Program-made: the position numbers and the translations under genes
Notes under the pieces: model-generated
Seen by the model: the letters and a program-made list of their open reading frames with translations, nothing else
The model's database searches: none
Told to the model about the DNA's origin: nothing
Shown here: positions 7,458 to 15,594 of the stretch, piece after piece
Layout of the letters: every line of letters starts with the position of its first letter
Numbering within the stretch: position 1 is the stretch's first letter
From: Mariniflexile fucanivorans
GTDB taxonomy: Bacteria; Bacteroidota; Bacteroidia; Flavobacteriales; Flavobacteriaceae
Direction of reading: 5' to 3'
DNA: 64,000 nt
NCBI RefSeq assembly: GCF_004341235.1
Contig: NZ_SLUP01000011.1
Location: 1-64,000, forward strand

Positions 7458-8983
7458 TTATTTATACAATCTAATTTATCTATAAAAATAGTCTTGTAAT
7501 CAATGTCTGTGATGGTAGTAGATAGCTTGGTTCCTTTTAAAAATATTGATTTTATTGGTGATGTTTTTAAGCTATTAATTTGAGATTTAGATAAAGTACC
7601 TTTAAAGCTAAAGTCGCCACAATCCATACCCCATGTATGATAAAAAGTGATGGTGCGATTATTATCCAGCCTTACTTTTACATACGACCTATTGCTTGGT
7701 AAGTAACTTGCACAGCCCAAATCTTTCTTTAAATTAAAAAAAATATTAACACTTTTACCTCTTTTAAACAACTCAACCGATAGCATATCATTAATATGAT
7801 AAGGATCCGTTCTAACAATTTCAATTCTGTTAATGTCATCATATTCATTCATTGCATAATGACATGTGTTTCTAAATCTAATAAGTTCTAGCTGCTTTGC
7901 TTGTTCTCTTTCATCTGTAATTTGAAGAACAGCAACTTCTTTAACCTCTATTTTTTCCTTAGCTTTTTTAGCGTGTGCAATAGCTTCTTGTTTAATTAAT
8001 TCAATACGTTCAGCCTTATAATCTCTAACAGTATCAGCTTGTTGTGCTTTTGCAATACGTTCTGCTTCCAACTTTCTTGTAGCAGCCTCTTGAGCTTTTT
8101 GTAATCGCTTATCTTCTTCTACTGATTTTGCTTTAGCAATTGCTTCCTGTTTTGCCTTATCTATACGTTCTGCTTCCAACTTTTTTATAGCAGCCTCTTG
8201 AGCTTTTTGTGTGCGTTTTTCTTCGGCTCTTACTTTGGCAATAGAATCTACCCGATTTTTCTCAAGAAGTTCTAATGCTTTTTGTCTTTTAAATTCCAAT
8301 AATTTTAAGCGTTCCTTTTCTGCTTTAGCTTTCGAAATTGCTTCCTGTTGTTTCTTTTCAATACGAGCTGCTTCCACCTTTCTTGCAACTGCTTCCTGAA
8401 TTTCTCGTATGCGTTTTTCTTCTTCTACTTTAGCTTTAACAATTGCTTCCTTTGTTTCTTTTTCAATACGCGCTGCTTCTAACTTTCTTGCAGTTTCTTG
8501 AGCTTCTTGTAAACGTTTTTCTTCTGCTCTTACTTTTGAAATAGAATCCAGCCTATTTTTTTCAATAAGTTCTAAGGCTCTTTGTTTTTCAATTTCTAAT
8601 AATTTTAAACGTTCCTTTTCTGCTTCAGCTTCTTTTACAATTTCCTGTACCACTGCTTTTCGTTTTGTTTCTTCAGCAATAATCCGAAGTCTTTCGCTGT
8701 CTTGAAAATCGTAATATAAATCCATAATGGCTTCATTCAAATTCAAATATTGAGAATCCACAAAGCCCACAAAACTATTATACTTCACTTTATAAATTTC
8801 TTTTCCAAAATAACCCAGCACCATACAAGCATCACCCTCTTTAAATTCTGTTAAAGCACCCGATGTTTTATCAAAATTTTTATATAGCGTTCCGTCTAGT
8901 GAAAAATCACTAGCTAAGTTTGCTTCTTGAGAAGACACCTTAATTGATAAACTTAAAAAAATTAAGATTATGTACTTGACCAT
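7454..8983 (-). CDS. Exported SH3-like / long coiled-coil protein
   Basis: A 509-residue protein starting MVKYIILIFLSLS with a signal peptide cut near KVSSQ-EA; the ATG at 8983 is preferred over an upstream TTG because AAAGGA precedes it. Residues of about 30-95 look like an SH3-type domain (VLGYFGKEIYKVKY, FVGFVDSQYLNL). About 100-375 is a highly charged coiled coil built from diverged repeats, with RALELIEKNRLDSISKVRAEEKR recurring in near-identical form once. The C-terminal 125 residues form a beta-rich domain with three cysteines. I do not recognise the whole protein; a cell-envelope scaffold is a guess. It stands alone between a convergent and a divergent gene. Confidence 0.7.
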   Translation of the reverse strand: MVKYIILIFLSLSIKVSSQEANLASDFSLDGTLYKNFDKTSGALTEFKEGDACMVLGYFGKEIYKVKYNSFVGFVDSQYLNLNEAIMDLYYDFQDSERLRIIAEETKRKAVVQEIVKEAEAEKERLKLLEIEKQRALELIEKNRLDSISKVRAEEKRLQEAQETARKLEAARIEKETKEAIVKAKVEEEKRIREIQEAVARKVEAARIEKKQQEAISKAKAEKERLKLLEFKRQKALELLEKNRVDSIAKVRAEEKRTQKAQEAAIKKLEAERIDKAKQEAIAKAKSVEEDKRLQKAQEAATRKLEAERIAKAQQADTVRDYKAERIELIKQEAIAHAKKAKEKIEVKEVAVLQITDEREQAKQLELIRFRNTCHYAMNEYDDINRIEIVRTDPYHINDMLSVELFKRGKSVNIFFNLKKDLGCASYLPSNRSYVKVRLDNNRTITFYHTWGMDCGDFSFKGTLSKSQINSLKTSPIKSIFLKGTKLSTTITDIDYKTIFIDKLDCINN

Positions 8984-9126
8984 AATTATCCTTTTAAAGC
9001 ATGCTTTGTTGAACAAAGTAACCTTTACGAATTCTAAGATATGAAAAACAAAAATCTATTTATAGCTTATTCATTAGTTTTTAAATTCACATTAAAAAAT
9101 AACTACATATTTAAGTAATTATAACT

Positions 9127-9134
9127 TATATTTG
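9127..9134 (+). promoter_or_regulatory. -7 box for LexA-like regulator gene
   Basis: TATATTTG fits the Bacteroidota TAnnTTTG consensus. It ends 7 bases before the ATG at 9142, so the transcript would be leaderless or nearly so. No good TTTG -33 element was found. Confidence 0.5.
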
Positions 9135-9141
9135 TAGCACG

Positions 9142-9912
9142 ATGGAAAATATTTCAAAAAATATAAAGCATTTAAGGAAGCTAAAAAACCTATCTCAAGA
9201 AGTTCTTGCTAAGGAACTAAAAGCAACGCGCTCTAGAATTGGATCTTATGAAGAAGGACGCTCTGCTCCTACAATTGAGTTTCTAATAAATTTATCTGAT
9301 TATTTTAAAATACCTATTGATATTTTAGTTAGAAAAGACTTGACCAAAGCCAAAGATTTCTCATTCATTGAGTTAAATAATCAACGTGTTTTATTTCCTA
9401 TTATGGTTGATAACGACCATGATAATTTAATTGAAGTAGTCCCCGTAAAAGCATCTGCTGGTTATTTAGCAGGTTATGATGATCCTGAATATATCGAGCA
9501 ATTGCAAAAAATTAAACTGCCATTTTTACCCACAGGAAAACACCGTGCGTTTCCCATTAAAGGTGATTCAATGCTACCAATGAAAGATGGCTCGTTTGTA
9601 ATTGGGCGTTTTGTTGAAGATAGAAGCGACATAAAAACCGGAAAAACCTATGTTTTAGTGACCTTAAACGATGGTATGGTTTATAAAAGGGTTATGAATA
9701 ATATTGATTTTAACAACTCCTTATTGTTAATGTCTGATAACAAAAAATATAACGATTACAGCGTTTCCATTGAAGAAGTATTGGAACTTTGGGAATTTAC
9801 ATGTAGTATAAACACCCAAGAGTATAGCGAAGAAGAACTGAAATTAAGTAGCATTATAAACATGTTTAACGAGCTTGGTGTGGAATTAAAATCTTTAGAA
9901 AAATTAATGTGA
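9142..9912 (+). CDS. XRE-type regulator with LexA/S24 peptidase domain
   Basis: A 256-residue repressor-like protein. Residues 1-62 form a Cro/C1 helix-turn-helix (NLSQEVLAKELKATRSRIGSYE). Residues of about 100-220 form an S24 domain: KASAGY with a candidate Ala106-Gly107 cleavage bond, GDSMLPM with catalytic-type Ser143, and VYKRV with Lys182. These are the parts needed for self-cleavage as in LexA or C1. A C-terminal tail of about 35 residues follows. The downstream nuclease gene overlaps it (TGATG), which suggests a DNA-damage or stress-controlled pair. No phage genes adjoin it, so a cellular regulator is more likely than a prophage repressor. Confidence 0.82.
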   Translation: MENISKNIKHLRKLKNLSQEVLAKELKATRSRIGSYEEGRSAPTIEFLINLSDYFKIPIDILVRKDLTKAKDFSFIELNNQRVLFPIMVDNDHDNLIEVVPVKASAGYLAGYDDPEYIEQLQKIKLPFLPTGKHRAFPIKGDSMLPMKDGSFVIGRFVEDRSDIKTGKTYVLVTLNDGMVYKRVMNNIDFNNSLLLMSDNKKYNDYSVSIEEVLELWEFTCSINTQEYSEEELKLSSIINMFNELGVELKSLEKLM

Positions 9913-11246
9913 TGGTTTATACAGTCATTGATGTTGAAACCACGGGAACTGGAAATAAGATCACCGAAATATCTATTTTTAAGTATGAAGACGATGTTTT
10001 GATTGATGAATTTACATCGCTTGTAAATCCTGAAATCCCTATTCCAGATTATATAACAGCTTTAACAGGTATTGATGATTATATGGTAGCCAAAGCACCT
10101 ACATTTTCTGAAATTGCTGAACAAATTTTAGCCATCACCCAAGGTGCTGTTTTTATTGCCCATAGTGTCAATTTTGATTATAATGTCATTCGAAATGAGT
10201 TTAAAGCTATTGGCATCCATTTTAATAGAAAGAAACTTTGCACCGTTAGGCTTTCTCGAAAATTATTACCTGGTTATAAATCGTATAGCTTAGGAAAATT
10301 ATGCGACCAATTAGATATTCCTATCAATGGAAGACATCGAGCCAGAGGTGATGCTGAAGCCACCGTTACACTATTTAAAATTATATTAAACCAACCAAAT
10401 GCCCAAGATGTTATTCAGTCTTTTTTTAAGAAAGAATCGAAAGAAGCGACACTGCCATCGCATTTAAACCATGATACTTTTAACCAGCTTCCCAATACTA
10501 CGGGTATTTATTATTTTAAAGATAAAAAAGGGACTATTATTTATGTTGGAAAAGCGAAAGACATAAAAAAGCGGGTGTTGAGTCATTTCTATAGTAAAAC
10601 AGAAAAGGAGTTAAACTTATCGAGAGAAACAGCCGATGTAGATTTTGAACTCTCTGGCAGTGAAACTATTGCTTTACTTATGGAAGATGCCGCCATAAAG
10701 CATCATTTCCCAAAATACAATCAAGCTGCAAAACGGATACCTAAAGCCTATGCTCTATTTAATTATAAAGACAGAAAAGGGATTATCCATTTAGCCTACA
10801 ATGTGCTAAAAGCAACACCACAGCCCATACAAATATTTTATAGTATTCAAGAATGTCGCCATTACTTAGAAATTCTGTGTAAACAATTTAATTTATGCCC
10901 AAAATACTGCCATTTACAAGAAGGTGTTACACAATGTTCGCATTATGAAATTAAAACCTGCAAAGGTATTTGTAGAGAAACTGAATCTATCGCCTTATAT
11001 AATATTCGGGTGAATCAAGCCATTGCGTATTTTAAAAACATTTCGAAAGATGTTGTCTTAAAACAACAAGGAAGACACGAAAACGAAGAAGCTTTTATTA
11101 TGATTGAAAATAGCTGCTATCGTGGGTATGGCTTTGTTGATAGAGAAGAACAAATTACCACCAAAGAAGATTTGGAACGGTTTTTAATTCCTCAAAAGGA
11201 TAATGTAGATATCCAACGGGTTTTACAAAAAATACTATTAGAATAA
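9912..11246 (+). CDS. DnaQ-like exonuclease fused to GIY-YIG nuclease
   Basis: A 444-residue two-nuclease protein. The N-terminal 165 residues are a DEDD 3'-5' exonuclease: VIDVETTG (Asp7, Glu9), a middle FIAHSVNFDYNVI, and HRARGDAEAT at the end. Residues of about 190-275 are a UvrC/Cho-like GIY-YIG domain (TGIYYFKDKKG, IYVGKAKDIKKRV). The rest has a cysteine-rich patch (ILCKQFNLCPKYC). Such exonuclease/GIY-YIG fusions are known in Bacteroidota and Actinobacteria and are presumed DNA-repair enzymes. The ATG at 9912 overlaps the regulator's TGA by one base; a GTG one codon earlier is possible. The LexA-like partner suggests damage induction. Confidence 0.85.
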   Translation: MVYTVIDVETTGTGNKITEISIFKYEDDVLIDEFTSLVNPEIPIPDYITALTGIDDYMVAKAPTFSEIAEQILAITQGAVFIAHSVNFDYNVIRNEFKAIGIHFNRKKLCTVRLSRKLLPGYKSYSLGKLCDQLDIPINGRHRARGDAEATVTLFKIILNQPNAQDVIQSFFKKESKEATLPSHLNHDTFNQLPNTTGIYYFKDKKGTIIYVGKAKDIKKRVLSHFYSKTEKELNLSRETADVDFELSGSETIALLMEDAAIKHHFPKYNQAAKRIPKAYALFNYKDRKGIIHLAYNVLKATPQPIQIFYSIQECRHYLEILCKQFNLCPKYCHLQEGVTQCSHYEIKTCKGICRETESIALYNIRVNQAIAYFKNISKDVVLKQQGRHENEEAFIMIENSCYRGYGFVDREEQITTKEDLERFLIPQKDNVDIQRVLQKILLE

Positions 11247-11295
11247 ACCTGTTGAAATTTTATTTTGTTTACCAATTTTTTTTCAAACTCAAAAT

Positions 11296-13551
11296 CTACA
11301 TACCATTTAATTGATTAAGAAGTGTTCTATAATCGTTATTATTCGGATATAATTCAATTAAACGAATGGCTATATTTTTTGCTTTTTCTTTTTCATTATT
11401 TTTTGAATACAAATAGGCTAATATATATAATAAGCTTTCGTTTTGAGGTGCTTTTTTTAATCCTTTAACAGCAATGTCTTCAGCTTTTTTAAAGTCCCCT
11501 ACTTTATCATATAATAAACTCAAGTTGTAATAAGACCTCGTGTTTTCTGGCATGTACTTAATGGCCAAATTTAATTGTGCAATAGCATCTTCGGTTCTAT
11601 TTAACTCTGCTAACAATAATGCGTAAGAATAATAGGTTTCTCCATATGCTGGTTCTTGTTTAATTATTGTTTTAAAAGCGGCTTCTGCTTTATTAAAATC
11701 TTTGTTTCTGTAATATAAATTAGCCAAATTTGTTCTAACAATATTATTTATATTATCAATTTCCAAAGCACTTTCATACCCTTTAATGGCAGCTTCCAAA
11801 TTGCCTTTTTTCAAATTATAATCTGCTTTTTTTATTCTCCCGCCAACAAAATCTGATGTTGATTTTAAGTTTGTTTCAAACTCCGTTTTTACTATTTTAT
11901 AAACTTCTTTGTATTCTTTTGGTATATCATTTTCACTTAAAGCACCAATAGCAAAAAAAGCTTTTACTCTAACTGCTCGCTTTTCATCTTTGAGTAATGG
12001 TAAAAAATAATTTACATAATCGTTAGTATGCATGGTACCAAGAGCATCTAAAGTTGCGGCTTTTACCAAAGGCGATTCGTCTTTCAAAAACTTCAACATA
12101 TCATCTATGGTATTTGAATTAACATAATTGCTTATGCCTTTTATTGCAGATGCTCTTGCTATTTCTGGATACGACGTATCGTGCGCCAGTTTAAATAAAT
12201 CTTGTAATCCGTGTTCACTACCCGTTAATCCTGGAGCTAGCAAATCGGAAAAATGATTTTCCTTTGGTTCGCCATAATGTTTTTTGAAATTCTCTAATGC
12301 CCATTCATTACTTTTATCGGTATGGCATCCTGTACAGGCGTTTGGTGTACCATATTTTATACTTAAATCTGGTCTTGGAATTCTAAAACTATGGTCGCGC
12401 CTAAAATCGTTACCCATATAATATCTTCCCGTCATGTGGCAATTTATACATTGTGAACTTTCTGTATTGATTGGGTGAAAATGGTGCTTAGGTGTATCGT
12501 AATTAGCGGGCACATGACATTGAAGACACAAAGCGTTACCATCAAACTTAAGCTTTGTAGAGTGCGGATTATGGCAACTGGTACAAGTAACATTATTATG
12601 GTACATTTTACTTTGTACAAATGAGCCATAAACATAATCTTCATCTAAAATTTGTCCGTCTGGATAGTAAGTATTTTGAACAATTAATTGCGGAAAATAA
12701 TGATCTAGCATAGTACCTTCAAAATTATAATGCTCTGAAATTTGCTCACGTCTCATGTGGCATCTAGCACAATCATCAACCAACTGTTTTGGGTCTGTAG
12801 CATGAGTCATTTTCAAATCATTAGTAAATTTGTAATTATCACCAAGCTTTGTTGCCTGTTCAACATGGTCTTTACCAGGACCATGGCATGCTTCGCAACT
12901 CACATTAATTAGAGCATATTTGGTATCATAACTATGTGTTTTTTGGTCGTAATTCTTTCTAACGTTTGTTGAATGGCAATCAGAACACATGGTATTCCAG
13001 TTTAAACCACCTCTAGACCAATGTAACCACTCAGAATGTACAACCTTAAAATCTGGATATAAATCAAACCACTTGTTTTTTTCGGTATCCCAAGCTGTTC
13101 TTAAACATTGAAAATGACCATTTGGGAATTTAACTATGTACTGTTGTAAAGGTGTTATCCCAAAAGTGTAAACTATTTTATAATCGTGATAATCGCCATC
13201 AGGCCCTTCGGTATTCACATAAAAATCTGAATCTTTTTTATAAAAACGAGACGTAACACCCTGACTTGTAAATTTTATATCATTGAAATTTCCTAAAATG
13301 GTAGAATCGTTTGCAATTTCCATGGCTTTATCATGGTGAGATCCCTGCCAATCCTTAAATTCTCCTTCATGACATTTTTTACAAGCCTCATCACCTAAAA
13401 AGTGGTTATCAGGTATCAGTTTAGTTGATACAAAAATAGCCTTATCATGTTCTGTAACAGACACATAATCTGATTTTTTTTTACAAGAACTATATATAAG
13501 AGCTATCAATATGAATACAATAAATTTGCACCGTGGTAAAAAACAATTCAT
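11296..13551 (-). CDS. Octaheme cytochrome c / HEAT / TPR lipoprotein
   Basis: A 751-residue lipoprotein (lipobox IYSSC, Cys23). Eight CxxCH haem sites are visible in order: CKKCH, CSDCH, CEACH, CARCH, CTSCH, CLQCH, CINCH, CTGCH, all in the N-terminal 410 residues, the layout of cytochrome c554-like multihaem proteins. HEAT-type repeats (about 445-545) and five or so TPR units (about 575-745) follow. It is probably a periplasmic or surface electron carrier or oxidoreductase on a protein-binding scaffold. It is a single-gene unit with no reductase partner adjacent, and the electron donor and acceptor are not evident. Confidence 0.85.
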   Translation of the reverse strand: MNCFLPRCKFIVFILIALIYSSCKKKSDYVSVTEHDKAIFVSTKLIPDNHFLGDEACKKCHEGEFKDWQGSHHDKAMEIANDSTILGNFNDIKFTSQGVTSRFYKKDSDFYVNTEGPDGDYHDYKIVYTFGITPLQQYIVKFPNGHFQCLRTAWDTEKNKWFDLYPDFKVVHSEWLHWSRGGLNWNTMCSDCHSTNVRKNYDQKTHSYDTKYALINVSCEACHGPGKDHVEQATKLGDNYKFTNDLKMTHATDPKQLVDDCARCHMRREQISEHYNFEGTMLDHYFPQLIVQNTYYPDGQILDEDYVYGSFVQSKMYHNNVTCTSCHNPHSTKLKFDGNALCLQCHVPANYDTPKHHFHPINTESSQCINCHMTGRYYMGNDFRRDHSFRIPRPDLSIKYGTPNACTGCHTDKSNEWALENFKKHYGEPKENHFSDLLAPGLTGSEHGLQDLFKLAHDTSYPEIARASAIKGISNYVNSNTIDDMLKFLKDESPLVKAATLDALGTMHTNDYVNYFLPLLKDEKRAVRVKAFFAIGALSENDIPKEYKEVYKIVKTEFETNLKSTSDFVGGRIKKADYNLKKGNLEAAIKGYESALEIDNINNIVRTNLANLYYRNKDFNKAEAAFKTIIKQEPAYGETYYSYALLLAELNRTEDAIAQLNLAIKYMPENTRSYYNLSLLYDKVGDFKKAEDIAVKGLKKAPQNESLLYILAYLYSKNNEKEKAKNIAIRLIELYPNNNDYRTLLNQLNGM

Positions 13552-13713
13552 CTGTTTTATATATTCAGAAGTTAAAGAAAATATGTTTGATTATATAAAA
13601 TCATTCATCTTGTAATTATGCAACCAAAAATAACCACTTTATAAGTGTTATCAAAAGGTTATATCATATTATTTAATGCTTAAATGAAGATTTAAAAACC
13701 TTATAAAACAAAA

Positions 13714-13738
13714 AAGCCTCACTAAAATAGTGAAGCTT
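13714..13738 (-). terminator. Terminator after tRNA-Arg
   Basis: AAGCCTCACT / AGTGAAGCTT forms a stem with one internal mismatch; on the minus strand it is followed by a run of T. It lies 5 bases past the tRNA 3' end. Confidence 0.8.
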
Positions 13739-13742
13739 ATTG

Positions 13743-13816
13743 TGAGCCCGACAGGATTCGAACCTGTGACCGCCTCCTTAGAAGGGAGGTGCTCTATCCA
13801 GCTGAGCTACGAGCCC
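13743..13816 (-). tRNA. tRNA-Arg (anticodon TCT)
   Basis: Reading the minus strand gives a complete 74-base cloverleaf: acceptor GGGCTCG pairing with CGGGCTC (one G-T wobble), D-arm AGCTCAGCTGGATAGAGC, anticodon loop CTTCTAA with anticodon TCT (reads AGA), T-arm ACAGG-TTCGAAT-CCTGT, discriminator A. The 3' CCA is not encoded. It has its own consensus promoter and a downstream hairpin terminator. Confidence 0.97.
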
Positions 13817-13854
13817 TCAACACGATTAACAAAATATTTTTGTTTTCCGGTGTG

Positions 13855-13885
13855 CAAATATAAAATTAACTATATATCTAGCAAA
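13855..13885 (-). promoter_or_regulatory. Consensus Bacteroidota promoter of tRNA-Arg
   Basis: On the minus strand TTTG (13885-13882), 19 bases, then TATATTTG (13862-13855) match the TTTG-N19-TAnnTTTG consensus exactly, 38 bases upstream of the tRNA 5' end. Confidence 0.8.
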
Positions 13886-14025
13886 GATAAAGTTGATATT
13901 TTTATCATTGTGCTCTATTTTTTTATTAGCAGGTTAATATTCACCTAAATACTCTTATTAATATATTAAATTCGTCGGTATTTTCATTATAAGTCAATAT
14001 CTTTAGCGTTCAAAATCATCTTGAA

Positions 14026-14658
14026 ATGATTAAAGAATTAAAAGAAAATTATGGCTACCTGTTTGAAGATAGCCTGTTAATGGAAATAAACAGTGTTGGA
14101 ACTTTTAAGGAAATGCCTGAAGGTTTCCAGCTCATTGATATTGGCGATTATATAAAATCGATGCCTTTATTAATTAGTGGTGCGATAAAAATAATGCGCG
14201 AAGATAATAAGGGCGATGAACTTTTACTCTATTTTATAGAACGTGGCGACACGTGTGCCATGACTTTATCCTGCTGTATGGGGCAGAAAAAAAGTGAAAT
14301 TAGGGCTATAACCGAAACCCCTACCAAACTTATTATGATTCCTGTTGAAAAAATGAGCGAATGGATGGGAAAATATAAAAGTTGGCAAAATTTTATTCTC
14401 CAAAGTTACCATGATAGAATGACCGAACTTTTAGAAGCCATTGATACGATTGCTTTTTTAAAAATGGAAGATCGTATTTTTAAGTACCTTAGGGATAAAG
14501 CTATGGTTAACCATAACGAAGTTATTCTTGTAACGCATCAACAAATTGCTTTCGATTTGCATACGTCTAGAGTCGTTATTTCTAGGTTATTAAAAAGCTT
14601 AGAAATTGAGGGTAAAATTCAACTTTTCAGAAATAGCATCAAAATCTTAGACCTTTAA
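14026..14658 (+). CDS. Crp/Fnr-family transcriptional regulator
   Basis: A 210-residue regulator: an N-terminal cyclic-nucleotide-binding-type beta-barrel (about 20-115), a long dimer helix (about 118-145) and a C-terminal winged helix with VTHQQIAFDLHTSRVVISRLLKSLE. The barrel contains TCAMTLSCCMGQ, with three cysteines close together where a phosphate-binding cassette would be, which may suit a redox, persulfide or metal input rather than cAMP. It sits upstream of a sulfur-handling operon. Palindromes at 14665 and 15529, and one before arsR, have the geometry expected of its activator sites; that link is inferred. Confidence 0.88.
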   Translation: MIKELKENYGYLFEDSLLMEINSVGTFKEMPEGFQLIDIGDYIKSMPLLISGAIKIMREDNKGDELLLYFIERGDTCAMTLSCCMGQKKSEIRAITETPTKLIMIPVEKMSEWMGKYKSWQNFILQSYHDRMTELLEAIDTIAFLKMEDRIFKYLRDKAMVNHNEVILVTHQQIAFDLHTSRVVISRLLKSLEIEGKIQLFRNSIKILDL

Positions 14659-14664
14659 AAGTAT

Positions 14665-14708
14665 GTAACTTATGTTACTGTTTTTAACTTATAAGTAGTA
14701 TAGTTTTG
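14665..14708 (+). promoter_or_regulatory. Crp/Fnr-type operator and promoter for TauE/SafE gene
   Basis: The perfect inverted repeat GTAAC-TTAT-GTTAC is at 14665-14678 and the -7 box TAGTTTTG at 14701-14708. The centre-to-box distance is 29.5 bp, equal to that at the arsR promoter. It lies between the Crp/Fnr gene and the permease gene it would control. Confidence 0.6.
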
Positions 14709-14725
14709 AAACTTAAAATATAACT

Positions 14726-15523
14726 ATGTCTGTTATAGATTTTTTAGGTTTTTTAGGAGCATTCATAATTGGTACGGTACTCGGGCTTATAGGTGGCGGT
14801 GGCTCCATATTAACAGTGCCCCTTTTAGTTTATCTTTTAGGTTACAATCCCGTTGTGGCAACCGCCTATTCTCTTTTTGTAGTGGGTACGTCTTCCATTT
14901 TTGGCGTATATAAAAAACATAAAAAAAAGTTAGTAGACTTTAAAACCGGGTTAGCATTTTCTTTTCCTTCTTTTTTGGCTGTTTATTTTACAAGACGGTA
15001 TTTGGTTCCAAATATTCCAGAAGAAGTTTTCAATTTAAACGGCTATATTATTACCAAAGAAATAGCCATCATGGTATTTTTTGCTATTGTAATGCTAGCG
15101 GCATCAACTTCCATGATAAAAGAAAAAAAGAATACAACCCAAACTTTTATAAAACAAGTTTATTATAAAACATTTATACAAGGTTTGGTAATCGGTGTTA
15201 TTACTGGGTTAATTGGTGCTGGCGGAGGCTTTTTGTACGTACCCGCGTTAGTGCTTTGGGCTGGTTTATCAATGAAGAATGCCGTGGGTACTTCGCTGGT
15301 TATTATAGCCATAAATTCCATTATAGGTTTTTTAGGAGATTTACACGCCTTAAATACAGACTGGGTATTCCTATTAACATTCTCAGGATTAACCATTTTA
15401 GGTGTGTTTTTAGGAGATTATCTATCTAAATACATTTCAAACAAAAAACTAAAAAAAGGATTTGGATGGTTTATAATGGTCATGGCCATTTATATCATGA
15501 TTAAGGAATTTACCCAGGGCTAA
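14726..15523 (+). CDS. TauE/SafE-family sulfur-compound permease
   Basis: A 265-residue membrane protein with about eight helices in two halves, each opening with the family's glycine-rich motif: GTVLGLIGGGGSILTVPLL (about 17-35) and GVITGLIGAGGGFLYVPAL (about 157-175). TauE/SafE proteins move sulfite, sulfoacetate, thiosulfate or related anions. Next to a persulfide-dioxygenase-like fusion and a rhodanese, a role in sulfite or thiosulfate export is likely. It follows a Crp/Fnr gene and carries an operator-like palindrome upstream. Confidence 0.85.
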   Translation: MSVIDFLGFLGAFIIGTVLGLIGGGGSILTVPLLVYLLGYNPVVATAYSLFVVGTSSIFGVYKKHKKKLVDFKTGLAFSFPSFLAVYFTRRYLVPNIPEEVFNLNGYIITKEIAIMVFFAIVMLAASTSMIKEKKNTTQTFIKQVYYKTFIQGLVIGVITGLIGAGGGFLYVPALVLWAGLSMKNAVGTSLVIIAINSIIGFLGDLHALNTDWVFLLTFSGLTILGVFLGDYLSKYISNKKLKKGFGWFIMVMAIYIMIKEFTQG

Positions 15524-15528
15524 AAACC

Positions 15529-15572
15529 GTAACTTTTATTACTATTAAGGTTTTATTAATATTTTATTTTTA
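15529..15572 (+). promoter_or_regulatory. Third Crp/Fnr-type operator and -7-like box
   Basis: GTAAC-TTTT-ATTAC (15529-15542, one mismatch to a perfect repeat) is followed by TATTTTTA (15565-15572), one base off TAnnTTTG. The centre-to-box distance is again 29.5 bp. It precedes the MBL/rhodanese gene, so that gene may have its own promoter within the cluster. Confidence 0.5.
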
Positions 15573-15594
15573 CAATTAACAAACTATTTTGACT

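Noticed and set aside
7950-8700. DNA-level repetition resembling a CRISPR or minisatellite
   Set aside because: The repetition follows codons of a charged coiled coil; no equal-length spacers, no cas genes.
13730-13948. Plus-strand ORF of 72 codons
   Set aside because: It is an antisense reading of the tRNA-Arg gene and its promoter.
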